Below, in pieces: positions 9,530 to 17,378 of a stretch of 64,000 nucleotides of DNA. The notes below the pieces were generated by a model that worked only from the letters and a program-made list of their open reading frames with translations, did no database searches and was not told the origin of the DNA. Positions within the stretch are counted from its first letter, which is position 1, and the number at the start of each line of letters is the position of its first letter. The translations under genes were made by a program, and so were the position numbers. Source of the stretch: Chitinophaga solisilvae (GTDB lineage Bacteria > Bacteroidota > Bacteroidia > Chitinophagales > Chitinophagaceae); NCBI RefSeq assembly GCF_009928525.1, contig NZ_JAABOK010000007.1:389560-453559 (forward strand), written 5' to 3'.

Positions 9530-10279
9530 TTACATGCACAAACCGCCACAGGCGCTGATTGTCTGGCCGGTAACATATCCGCCCAGGTCGGATGCCAGGA
9601 ACAGGCATACGTTGGCAATATCTTCCGGCGTACCAAAGCGGCCCAGGGGAATCTGCTGGATATAATTGCTGGCGCCCTCTCCTTCTTTCAGGTAGCTGGT
9701 CATATCTGTTTCAATGAAACCCGGAGCCACAGCGTTGCAACGGATGTTGCGGCTACCCATTTCCTGTGCAATGGATTTGGTGAATCCGATAATACCTGCT
9801 TTAGAAGCGGCATAGCTGCTCTGGCCGGCATTTCCCATGATCCCGATAACGGAGCTCATATTGATGATGCTGCCGGATTTGGCTTTCATCATCGGGCGGA
9901 TAACATGTTTGGTCATGTTGTATACGCTCTTCAGGTTGATGTTCATCACATCATCCCATTGGTCAGGGCTCATACGCAACAGGAGGTTATCTTTGGAGAT
10001 GCCTGCGTTGTTTACGCAGATATCAATTTTTCCGAATTCTTTCAGTACCTCATTTACCAACACTTCACATTCTTCAAATACACCTGCATTGGATTTATAG
10101 GCTTTCGCCTGTACGCCCAGTGCCCGGAGTTTATCTTCCAGGATCTTTGCCTTTTCATCGGAGCTTACATATGTGAATGCCACATTAGCTCCCTGTGCTG
10201 CAAATTTCAACGCAATCGCTTCTCCGATACCACGGCTGGCGCCTGTTACAATCGCTACTTTGTTCTCCAGTAATTTCAT
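9530..10279 (-). CDS. fabG: 3-oxoacyl-[acyl-carrier-protein] reductase (SDR family)
   Basis: A 249-residue short-chain dehydrogenase. The NADP-binding motif TGASRGIG lies near residues 12-19, followed by NNAGIS near 90 and the catalytic Ser-Tyr-Lys set in SSVIGIMGNAGQSSYAASKAG. Length and motifs fit FabG, which reduces 3-oxoacyl-ACP in each round of fatty acid elongation in the cytoplasm. The C-terminus SACGGLCM carries two cysteines. It is the last gene of a minus-strand operon, 17 bases after the GH3-family gene. Since SDR proteins are numerous, another 3-oxoacyl reductase role is possible, but the match to FabG is strong. Confidence 0.9.
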   Translation of the reverse strand: MKLLENKVAIVTGASRGIGEAIALKFAAQGANVAFTYVSSDEKAKILEDKLRALGVQAKAYKSNAGVFEECEVLVNEVLKEFGKIDICVNNAGISKDNLLLRMSPDQWDDVMNINLKSVYNMTKHVIRPMMKAKSGSIINMSSVIGIMGNAGQSSYAASKAGIIGFTKSIAQEMGSRNIRCNAVAPGFIETDMTSYLKEGEGASNYIQQIPLGRFGTPEDIANVCLFLASDLGGYVTGQTISACGGLCM

Positions 10280-10296
10280 GTTATAGTTGATAGGTT

Positions 10297-11826
10297 TTAA
10301 GAGTTCATGGTAGCCGCAAAGCGCTGGATTTCCTCCAGGTAGTTGCGGTCATTATTCAGACGGGGGACCTTGTGCTGCCCTCCCAGCTTGCCTTTGCTTT
10401 TCAGGAATTCGCAGAATGCGCCTCTGGGCAATACATGTACTACCGGAGGTCTGAGCGCAATATCCTTATGTCTTTTGGCTTCATAATCCGAGTTGATGGA
10501 TTTCAGTGTCTTATCCAATATGGTCACGAAGCTGTCCAGATTATCAGGTGCTGTTTCAAATTCTATCAGCCATTCATGCCCGCCGTTGCCCTGGTCGCTG
10601 AAATATACCGGCGCTGCGGTATAATCGTTGACAACCGCGCCGGTAGCCTCGCAGGCTTTGGCGATAGCGGTATCAGAATTTTCTACGATTACTTCTTCCC
10701 CGAAAGCGTTGATGAAGGATTTTGTTCTGCCGCTGATTTTAATGCGGTAAGGTAACAGGGAAGTGAACTGGATGGTGTCTCCCACCATGTAACGCCACAA
10801 GCCGCCGTTGGTACTGATGACAAGCGCGTAGTTCTTTCCTGTTTCCACTTCCTGCAGCTGCAGGGTACGCGGGTTTTCCTTACCCAGTTCCTCCATCGGC
10901 ATGAATTCATAGAAGATGCCATGGTTCAGGAACAGCAGCAGGCCTTCTTCGCCAACAACATCCTGTGCGGCAAAGAAGCCTTCGGAGGCATTGTATGTTT
11001 CCTGGTAGTGCATCAGCGGCTTGCGGATCAGTTTGGAGAACTGGTCGCGGTATGGCGTAAAGCTCACCCCGCCATGCATATATAATTCCAGGTTAGGCCA
11101 TACATCGGCCAGGTTATCTTTTCCGGTAAGTTCAAATATACGTTTGATCAGTACAATGGTCCAGGTAGGCACCCCTGCAATGGAGGTTACATTCTCGTGG
11201 ATCACGGCGTTGGCCATACGTTCTATTTTCTCTTCCCATTCGTCCATGAGGGCTATTTCCAGGTCCGGTGTGCGGATCATGTTACCGTAAAACGGCATGT
11301 TCTGTAACATCACAGCGCTGAGGTCACCGCAGTAGGAATCGCTGTCTTCCGATAATTTATTCACCTGGTGGCTTCCCCCGATAATCAGGGATTTACCGGT
11401 AAATACGTCGGAGTCCGGGAAATTATTGTAATAGAGTGAAATAACATCCCGGCCGGAGCGGTAGTGGCATTCATCCAGGCTTTCTACGGTTACCGGAATG
11501 AATTTGCTTTTATCGGCAGTGGTACCGCTGGATTTGGCGAACCACTTGATGGGCGTGTTCCACAGCACGTTCTGCTGGCCTTCCATCGTACGCTGTATAT
11601 ACGGTTTGATAGTATCATAGGTATGTACAGGTACCCTTTCTTTATATTCTTCGATTTTATAAATCTTTGAGAAGCCGTACTGTTTGCCGAACTCCGTATA
11701 CTGGGCGGCACTGATAAGGTTTTGGAATACCTGCTGCTGCACCTGCACGGGATACTGCATAAAGTATGCAATGCGCCCCATGCGCAATCTTGCGAGTTGT
11801 GATATTGCAGGACTTAAAATTCTCAT
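10297..11826 (-). CDS. GH3 auxin-responsive promoter family protein (acyl-adenylating amidosynthetase fold)
   Basis: A 509-residue member of the bacterial branch of the GH3 family, related to the plant acyl acid-amido synthetases. Adenylation-type motifs are visible: FAKSSGTTADKSKFIP (about 94-109) corresponds to the nucleotide-binding loop, and YNASEGFFAAQD (about 270) and the YMVGD segment (about 344) match later motifs. Such enzymes activate a carboxylic acid with ATP and pass it to an amine or thiol; the bacterial substrate is not known. It sits between lptB (21 bases upstream) and fabG (17 bases downstream), so a link to the cell envelope or acyl metabolism is plausible but only inferred. 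Confidence 0.88.
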   Translation of the reverse strand: MRILSPAISQLARLRMGRIAYFMQYPVQVQQQVFQNLISAAQYTEFGKQYGFSKIYKIEEYKERVPVHTYDTIKPYIQRTMEGQQNVLWNTPIKWFAKSSGTTADKSKFIPVTVESLDECHYRSGRDVISLYYNNFPDSDVFTGKSLIIGGSHQVNKLSEDSDSYCGDLSAVMLQNMPFYGNMIRTPDLEIALMDEWEEKIERMANAVIHENVTSIAGVPTWTIVLIKRIFELTGKDNLADVWPNLELYMHGGVSFTPYRDQFSKLIRKPLMHYQETYNASEGFFAAQDVVGEEGLLLFLNHGIFYEFMPMEELGKENPRTLQLQEVETGKNYALVISTNGGLWRYMVGDTIQFTSLLPYRIKISGRTKSFINAFGEEVIVENSDTAIAKACEATGAVVNDYTAAPVYFSDQGNGGHEWLIEFETAPDNLDSFVTILDKTLKSINSDYEAKRHKDIALRPPVVHVLPRGAFCEFLKSKGKLGGQHKVPRLNNDRNYLEEIQRFAATMNS

Positions 11827-11847
11827 ATAGGATGCTGTAGAATGTTT

Positions 11848-12609
11848 TTATTGTTTAGCTGCTTCGTCCAGGTAATTCTTCCTGCGCAGAATAAAATTCT
11901 GGCCAAGATACACTTTTCTTACCTGTTCATCTTCTGCCAGTTCTTCCGCAGAACCGGATTTCAGAATTTTACCTTCAAACAATAAATAGGCCCTGTCGGT
12001 GATAGACAAGGTTTCCTGTACGTTATGGTCAGTTATCAGAATGCCGATATTCTTGTATTTCAGCTTGGCTACGATAGATTGAATGTCTTCCACGGCAATA
12101 GGGTCAATACCGGCAAAGGGTTCATCCAGCAGGATGAATTTCGGGTCTACGGCCAGGGCGCGGGCAATTTCGGTACGGCGGCGTTCTCCGCCACTCAGTA
12201 CATCACCCGGACTTTTGCGCACGTGCTGCAGGCGGAATTCGCTCAGCAGCGATTCCAGCTTCTCTTTTTGTTCTGCTTTTTTCAGATCGGTCATCTCCAG
12301 TACTGCAGCAATATTGTCTTCCACACTCAGCTTCCGGAATACGGAGGCTTCCTGTGGCAGATAACCAATACCCATTTTAGCCCGCTTGTACATGGGCAAT
12401 TTGGTAATATTCAGGTCATCCAGGTACACATTGCCCTCATCTGGCTTAATCAGCCCTACTACCATGTAAAAGGAGGTGGTTTTACCAGCCCCGTTAGGGC
12501 CCAGCAGCCCTACTATCTCTCCCTGAGATACTTCAACAGATACATGGTTTACCACCGTTCTGTTACCGTAACGCTTTACCAGCTGGTCTGTATGTATTCT
12601 TAATGCCAT
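11848..12609 (-). CDS. lptB: LPS export ABC transporter ATP-binding protein LptB
   Basis: A cytoplasmic ABC ATPase of about 253 residues that powers the LptBFG extractor moving lipopolysaccharide to the outer membrane. Walker A is GPNGAGKTT, the Q-loop is in GYLPQEASVFR, the ABC signature is LSGGERRRTEIARAL and Walker B is FILLDEPFAGIDP. YLPQEASVFR is a hallmark of LptB. The frame can be extended to a GTG at 12645, but the ATG at 12609 gives the usual N-terminus (MALRIHTDQLVKRYG) and is preferred. It appears to be the first gene of the operon with the GH3 and fabG genes and is divergent from metF. Confidence 0.93.
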   Translation of the reverse strand: MALRIHTDQLVKRYGNRTVVNHVSVEVSQGEIVGLLGPNGAGKTTSFYMVVGLIKPDEGNVYLDDLNITKLPMYKRAKMGIGYLPQEASVFRKLSVEDNIAAVLEMTDLKKAEQKEKLESLLSEFRLQHVRKSPGDVLSGGERRRTEIARALAVDPKFILLDEPFAGIDPIAVEDIQSIVAKLKYKNIGILITDHNVQETLSITDRAYLLFEGKILKSGSAEELAEDEQVRKVYLGQNFILRRKNYLDEAAKQ

Positions 12610-12704
12610 ATGATCAAACTTAGCAAAATTAAACAATTCATTCACTTGGCCTAGTTATAGTTCTCCTAAGATGAAAAATGTGTGATATTGATTCCCGGAT
12701 ATAG

Positions 12705-12712
12705 TATTTTTG
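12705..12712 (+). promoter_or_regulatory. -7 promoter box of metF
   Basis: The sequence TATTTTTG exactly fits TANNTTTG and lies 66 bases before the metF ATG, leaving a leader of about 60 bases. Confidence 0.4.
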
Positions 12713-12777
12713 CCCGCGTATTTTAGCAGGAATCAGGTTTAACCAGACAACCTACATTCCACAAAGCTTATAACTTT

Positions 12778-13731
12778 ATGAAAGTAACAGAACATATCGC
12801 CCAGGCCAAGGATACATTGATTTCCTTTGAAATCCTTCCCCCGCTTAAAGGTAAGAGCATCGAATCTATCTACGATCACCTGGATCCGCTGATGGCTTTC
12901 AATCCTGCTTTTATTAACGTAACCTACCACCGCAGTGAGCATATGTTTAAAAAGAAGGCTGACGGCGCCTTTGAAAAGGTGGAAATCCGTAAACGCCCCG
13001 GTACAGTAGGCATCTGCGCAGCCATCATGAACCATTACAATGTTGATGCCGTTCCTCACCTGATCTGTGGCGGGTTTAGCCGCGAGGAAACCGAAAACGC
13101 CCTGATAGACCTGAACTTCCTCGGTATTGATAACGTATTGGTACTGAGAGGTGATGCGCCTAAAAACGAAACCTTCTTTGAACCCGACCCGCACGGGCAC
13201 AGCTATGCCAGCGAACTGCTGGACCAGGTAGTAAGTATGAACAACGGCGTTTACCTGGAAGACGACCTGCAAAGCGGCGTAAAAACCAATTTCTGCATCG
13301 GTGTGGCCGGTTACCCGGAAAAGCATTTCGAAGCCCCGAATATGCAGACCGATATGAGCCATCTGAAACGCAAAGTGGAAAACGGCGCCGATTACATCGT
13401 TACCCAGATGTTCTTTGATAACCAGAAATTCTTTGATTTTGTAAATAAATGCCGGGAGATGGGTATCACCGTTCCTATTATTCCGGGATTGAAACCGCTG
13501 ACCTCCAAGAAACAGATGACTATTCTGCCGCGGATCTTCCATGTAGACCTTCCTACGGATCTCTCCAACGAGATTATGAAATGCAAGACGGATAAGGATG
13601 TGGAACTGGTAGGTACAGAGTGGCTCATTAACCAGTCAAAAGAGCTGAAAGCGTTCGGTGTGCCGGTACTGCACTACTATACCCTGGGCAAGCCACAGGT
13701 GATACGTAAAGCGGTAGAGGCTATTGTATAA
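12778..13731 (+). CDS. metF: Methylenetetrahydrofolate reductase
   Basis: A 317-residue flavoenzyme that reduces 5,10-methylenetetrahydrofolate to 5-methyltetrahydrofolate for methionine synthesis. Recognisable family segments are SFEILPP (about 14-20) holding the catalytic Glu, VTYHRSE (about 48-54), LVLRGDAP (about 120-128) and IVTQMFFDNQKFFDFV (about 204-219). Length is normal for the bacterial single-domain enzyme. It stands alone between the divergent lptB operon and the convergent beta-barrel genes and is followed by its own terminator. Confidence 0.96.
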   Translation: MKVTEHIAQAKDTLISFEILPPLKGKSIESIYDHLDPLMAFNPAFINVTYHRSEHMFKKKADGAFEKVEIRKRPGTVGICAAIMNHYNVDAVPHLICGGFSREETENALIDLNFLGIDNVLVLRGDAPKNETFFEPDPHGHSYASELLDQVVSMNNGVYLEDDLQSGVKTNFCIGVAGYPEKHFEAPNMQTDMSHLKRKVENGADYIVTQMFFDNQKFFDFVNKCREMGITVPIIPGLKPLTSKKQMTILPRIFHVDLPTDLSNEIMKCKTDKDVELVGTEWLINQSKELKAFGVPVLHYYTLGKPQVIRKAVEAIV

Positions 13732-13757
13732 GGATTACCCGCCTGTATATAAAAAAC

Positions 13758-13788
13758 AAAGGGAATGACAAAAGTCTTTCCCTTTTTT
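13758..13788 (+). terminator. metF terminator
   Basis: AAAGGGAA at 13758-13765 pairs with TTCCCTTT at 13778-13785 and is followed by T residues, 27 bases after the metF stop. Confidence 0.7.
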
Positions 13789-13949
13789 GCTTTTCTTTCA
13801 TATAAATGCCATCACGTAGATACGTACTGGCATATCCCTATAACTGTCACACATTTAAATTAACTGTCCAATGATCATTGCCTCCTTCGGGAGGCAACTT
13901 TCTGTAAATAAGACGCGTTATCTGAAGAAGACCCCTATTCCTTTTAAAA

Positions 13950-13983
13950 AAAATAAAAAAGACCGCCTTTTGAGCGGTCTTTT
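13950..13983 (-). terminator. Terminator after the first beta-barrel gene
   Basis: AAAAGACCGC at 13957-13966 pairs perfectly with GCGGTCTTTT at 13974-13983. On the minus strand a long T run follows, placing it 34 bases beyond the stop of the gene at 14017. Confidence 0.8.
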
Positions 13984-14016
13984 CCCGTGTTATCCGGTTA
14001 ATAATGAAGTAATTAG

Positions 14017-14739
14017 TTATTTACCACCGAACATGTAACCAACGGAGATACCGAAGGATTTGTTCTTGTAGGAGGCTTTATCTTCTACTGCACCGTTGGT
14101 TAAACCCAGGCTGTAGTTAGCAGTGAAGAACAGACCAAATTTCAGTTCGTAGCCGATCATTACGTTAGCGCCGGCATCAAAACCTTTGTAGTGGTCATTT
14201 TTAAAGTATTCTTTTTCTTCTTCAGCAGTAGCAGTTTCAGATAATTTCTTCCCGTCGAATTTAATTTTTCTGTTGGAGAAGTAATCATCCATGCCAGGCA
14301 GGTCACCGATAGGGCCTAAACCTGCGAACTTAACCTTACCGCCGATACCATAGGCAAAGTAAGGTCCTACGCCACCAAAGATTTTACCTGAACCCAGGTT
14401 AGCCCTGTACAGGAAGTTAACAGGTACTTCGATGTAGCTCATTTTAGAGGTCATGGTAACAGTCTGGGAACCGGGGCCATCAAATGGTTCTTCAAATTTG
14501 AAACCTTTCTGGCTGTAGATTAAACCAGGCTGCAGGGAGAAGTTTTCAGCCAGGGAGATATCTGCGATACCTCCAATGTGGAAGCCTGTGGCTGATTTCA
14601 GACCTTCAACTTTTTTGTCATCAGCTTTGGCGGTCGCTCCGGAAAGGTTCAGACCAGCTTTTACACCAAATTTTACCTGTGCAAAAGTGGACATGGATCC
14701 TACCAGTGCTACGGCGATTAACAGAACGCTCTTTTTCAT
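14017..14739 (-). CDS. Outer-membrane beta-barrel protein, paralogue 1 of 4
   Basis: A 240-residue protein with a signal peptide ending in STFAQ (about residue 21) and alternating amphipathic strands. It fits the Bacteroidota porin-like/OMP_b-brl family. The segments VKFGVKAGLNLSGA at the start and FGISVGYMFGGK at the end are typical first and last strands. GPYFAYGIGGKVKF marks the conserved middle. Such 8-stranded barrels sit in the outer membrane; their function is unknown. Three paralogues lie upstream on the same strand. A consensus -7 box lies 29 bases upstream of its start, so it seems to be its own transcription unit. Confidence 0.88.
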   Translation of the reverse strand: MKKSVLLIAVALVGSMSTFAQVKFGVKAGLNLSGATAKADDKKVEGLKSATGFHIGGIADISLAENFSLQPGLIYSQKGFKFEEPFDGPGSQTVTMTSKMSYIEVPVNFLYRANLGSGKIFGGVGPYFAYGIGGKVKFAGLGPIGDLPGMDDYFSNRKIKFDGKKLSETATAEEEKEYFKNDHYKGFDAGANVMIGYELKFGLFFTANYSLGLTNGAVEDKASYKNKSFGISVGYMFGGK

Positions 14740-14767
14740 AGAAAGGAATTATTAAATATATTTTTCG

Positions 14768-14775
14768 CAAATATA
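14768..14775 (-). promoter_or_regulatory. -7 promoter box of beta-barrel paralogue 1
   Basis: On the minus strand this reads TATATTTG, an exact TANNTTTG match, within an AT-rich upstream region. Confidence 0.5.
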
Positions 14776-14827
14776 TATTAATTACATAATGCCTAAAAGG
14801 TAAATTCAGTGAAAGTTATCGAGAAAT

Positions 14828-14862
14828 AAAAAAAGCTCTTCCGATTGGGAAGGGCTTTTTTT
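14828..14862 (-). terminator. Terminator after beta-barrel paralogue 2
   Basis: AAAAAGCTCTTCC at 14830-14842 pairs with GGAAGGGCTTTTT at 14848-14860 with one wobble pair, and carries A/T runs on both sides. It lies 26 bases past the stop of the gene at 14886. Confidence 0.8.
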
Positions 14863-14885
14863 ATGCATATATTTAAGTAGTATTA

Positions 14886-15578
14886 TTACCAGTCTTCCCG
14901 GTTCAGCAACACGCCTATATTAATACCGAAGTACCTGTTTTTCAGTGCGGCATCAGCCCGGTCTATATCCATCATCCCCAGGCTGTAGTTAACGCCTACT
15001 GTTACATAGCAGTTAAACTCTATGCCGGCAGTAGCATTCAAACCGGCATCCCAGCGCTGCAATCTGAAACTGGTGGTAAACACATTGGGATCTTTTTTGA
15101 AATCCACTCGCTGGGAGCTGTTCTGTACTTCCTTACCATCGCTATATATAGCCAGGTCATAATCTCCGCGAACGCAGTAAGCGGCATAAGGTCCGGCGCC
15201 TATTACCAGTTTACCGATACCGATAGGTACTTTATAAACCAGGTTTACAGGCAGTTCCAGGTATTTCAGCTTTATAGCAGTGGCTCCGGGAACAAAAATA
15301 TTGGAAGGCTGGCCTGCGGTAGTCTCCAGTTTCGTGCCCTTTGTAATGTAGCTCAATCCGGGCTGCAGATGCAGGTTCTTAAGTAATGGCACATTCAGGT
15401 AGAATCCTGCCTGCCATCCGTCCAGTGAATTAGTATTCACTCGATTGCTACCGTTGCCGGATTGTTTAAAATCCGTCCAGGAGTTAACATATCCGCCACG
15501 TAACCCCAGGCTCACCTGGGCATTGGCTGTGGTAACGGCCATAAAAGCCACTACACACGTAAACGTAAAAAATTTCAT
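14886..15578 (-). CDS. Outer-membrane beta-barrel protein, paralogue 2 of 4
   Basis: A 230-residue protein with a signal peptide ending in TTANAQ (about residue 20) and the same layout as its neighbours: VSLGLRGGYVNSW at the first strand, LHLQPGLSYITKG, a conserved VIGAGPYAAY segment, then a GVNYSLGMMDID motif near the end. It is the most divergent of the four: the final strand reads FGINIGVLLNREDW and lacks the common YxFGGK ending. It has its own -7 box and terminator. Ligand and role are unknown. Confidence 0.86.
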   Translation of the reverse strand: MKFFTFTCVVAFMAVTTANAQVSLGLRGGYVNSWTDFKQSGNGSNRVNTNSLDGWQAGFYLNVPLLKNLHLQPGLSYITKGTKLETTAGQPSNIFVPGATAIKLKYLELPVNLVYKVPIGIGKLVIGAGPYAAYCVRGDYDLAIYSDGKEVQNSSQRVDFKKDPNVFTTSFRLQRWDAGLNATAGIEFNCYVTVGVNYSLGMMDIDRADAALKNRYFGINIGVLLNREDW

Positions 15579-15671
15579 CTATACCGCAATAAGGGGATTA
15601 AAAGAACACAGTCATTATAAAGTTGGAACGTAAAAACTCCCGCTCTTATTAATTTTCAAGGTTACTAACGG

Positions 15672-15679
15672 CAAAATTA
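15672..15679 (-). promoter_or_regulatory. -7 promoter box of beta-barrel paralogue 2
   Basis: On the minus strand this reads TAATTTTG, an exact TANNTTTG match about 94 bases upstream of the start codon. Confidence 0.4.
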
Positions 15680-15701
15680 ATTAAAAGGTTTTGTAAATCA
15701 T

Positions 15702-15737
15702 AAAAAAGGGCCGCCGGTATAGCCCGGCAGCCCTTTA
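15702..15737 (-). terminator. Terminator after beta-barrel paralogue 3
   Basis: AAAGGGC at 15705-15711 pairs with GCCCTTT near 15730-15736, with an inner GCCGG/CCGGC stem. An A run precedes it, giving a T run on the minus strand, 31 bases past the stop of the gene at 15768. Confidence 0.75.
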
Positions 15738-15767
15738 AGAAATTGTTATTGCGGTGTATTCAGTGAA

Positions 15768-16391
15768 TTATCTGCCACTGAATTTATATCCAACGGAAAC
15801 GCCAAAGGAAGTGTTTTTGAATTTCCTGTCGTTGTTGGTATTATCAAATGCGTTTACCATTCCGAGGTCGGCATTAAGACCAAAGTAAAGGCCCATAGGC
15901 ATTTCATAGCCAATAGCCAGGTTACCGCCGGCGTCAAAACGTTTCAGTTTCAGTAAGGCAGTGGCTTCATCATCGAAGGCTTTCCTTTCGCCTACCAGCG
16001 GAATATCCTTGTATTTACCGCTTACGCCGTAAGCGATGTAAGGACCTACCGCCAGTACCAGCCTGCCGCTACCTACTTCCGGTTTAAACATAAAGTTGAT
16101 AGGCAGCTGTAAATACCCCAGTGATACTTTCATATCGGTATTCTTGAATTTACCGCCTTTGCCGGAATACAGTAATCCGGTTCCGATGTAAAATTCATCT
16201 GCCAGCGGAATGTCAACAGTAACACCCGCTCTGATGCTGGTTAAAATTTTGCTGGTTTCCTTTCCGTTCGATGTGAAATTTTTGGTTGCCACGCTGGAGA
16301 ACTGAGGACCTGCAACAATACCCCATTTGGCCTGGCCAAAAGTAACACCGGCTATAAGTATAGCCGCCATCGATAATAGTACCTTTTTCAT
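15768..16391 (-). CDS. Outer-membrane beta-barrel protein, paralogue 3 of 4
   Basis: The shortest of the four paralogues at 207 residues. The signal peptide ends near GVTFGQ (about residue 20). Strand motifs follow the family pattern: AKWGIVAGPQFSSV first, YIGTGLLYSGKGGKFK, VLAVGPYIAYGVSGKYK in the middle and FGVSVGYKFSGR last. RFDAGGNLAIGYE matches the segment found in all four copies. The smaller size comes from shorter extracellular loops. Its coding strand and close spacing to its relatives point to tandem duplication. Confidence 0.87.
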   Translation of the reverse strand: MKKVLLSMAAILIAGVTFGQAKWGIVAGPQFSSVATKNFTSNGKETSKILTSIRAGVTVDIPLADEFYIGTGLLYSGKGGKFKNTDMKVSLGYLQLPINFMFKPEVGSGRLVLAVGPYIAYGVSGKYKDIPLVGERKAFDDEATALLKLKRFDAGGNLAIGYEMPMGLYFGLNADLGMVNAFDNTNNDRKFKNTSFGVSVGYKFSGR

Positions 16392-16414
16392 TTTGTGATA
16401 TGTATTTGGTAATT

Positions 16415-16456
16415 GGTTAAAAGTGGCGTCAACAGGCGGGTGACGCCACTTTTATA
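16415..16456 (-). terminator. Terminator after beta-barrel paralogue 4
   Basis: AAAAGTGGCGTCA at 16419-16431 pairs perfectly over 13 bases with TGACGCCACTTTT at 16441-16453. It lies about 90 bases beyond the stop of the gene at 16545 and just upstream of paralogue 3. Confidence 0.75.
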
Positions 16457-16544
16457 CTTTTCTGGATTGCTAACTATGAAGTAGCCTGTATTTTTTGCTT
16501 GCCTTGTATTACAAAATCAGGAGGTTATTTGTTGTGTACAGTTG

Positions 16545-17252
16545 CTATTTTCCACCAAACAGATAACCAACGGATACGCTGAATACGCGGTTCTTATTCT
16601 TTTCGTCTGTGCTGCTGCTCTGGCCGGAATATACTTTTGAAAATCCGATACCATACTGCGCACTTACCAGGAAATTGCTGATTTCAGCACCTACCTGTAC
16701 GTTACCACCCCAGTCAAATCTTTTCCATTTACCGGGAGCGGAATTGTTGTTGGAATTGAACGGGGTGTCGTCATCCCATTTAATACTTGTGGAAGTAGTG
16801 GTGGTTACACCCGCCAGCAATACTTCTTTCTTATTTTTCCCAGCTACCCCAAAGGCAAAGTAAGGACCAATACCACCAAACAGTTTCACCGTAGGTCCGA
16901 TTGGAATTTTACCCACAAAGTTCAGGGGAATTTCAATGTAGGACGGTGTTACGCTGTACTTGATGAAAGGTGTGGTGGTGGAGTTGTTTTTGTCTCCTGA
17001 TTCAATCTTACTACCTTTTGTGCTGTAAAATACTCCTGGTTGGAAGGATAGGATCTTGGGCACCAACGGCAGGTCGGCAATCACGCCTGCGTTGAAACCT
17101 GATAAACTTCGGCTGTCTTTGGTTCCTCCTGAGTTATCCGTTGTAATATTGGAAAGATTCCAACCGGCTTTTATACCCACTCGGGCCTGTGACATAGCTG
17201 CAAAGGAAATGCACATCGCAGCAATTGATAACAGAATCGTCTTCTTTGTCAT
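16545..17252 (-). CDS. Outer-membrane beta-barrel protein, paralogue 4 of 4
   Basis: A 235-residue member of the same outer-membrane barrel family. The signal peptide ends in AAMSQ (about residue 21), followed by ARVGIKAGWNLSNI, LSFQPGVFYSTKGSK, LFGGIGPYFAFGVAGK and a final strand FSVSVGYLFGGK. Extracellular-type loops are rich in Ser, Thr and Asn. It is the first of four tandem copies in the direction of transcription. The N- and C-terminal strands are closest to paralogue 1, which hints that 1 and 4 share the more recent ancestor, although no alignment was computed. Confidence 0.87.
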   Translation of the reverse strand: MTKKTILLSIAAMCISFAAMSQARVGIKAGWNLSNITTDNSGGTKDSRSLSGFNAGVIADLPLVPKILSFQPGVFYSTKGSKIESGDKNNSTTTPFIKYSVTPSYIEIPLNFVGKIPIGPTVKLFGGIGPYFAFGVAGKNKKEVLLAGVTTTTSTSIKWDDDTPFNSNNNSAPGKWKRFDWGGNVQVGAEISNFLVSAQYGIGFSKVYSGQSSSTDEKNKNRVFSVSVGYLFGGK

Positions 17253-17378
17253 AACCTTTAAGTTTTTTGGTCCGATACCAGAAACCCAAAGAGTATGCCA
17301 AAAGAATGTTAAAACGCCGCAACTTATTGATTACCATCCGCCGTTGAGGATGGTATTCTACATTCCACACCGCATATA

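Noticed and set aside
12739..13542. 267-codon minus-strand frame
   Set aside because: Antisense to metF and without any family motif.
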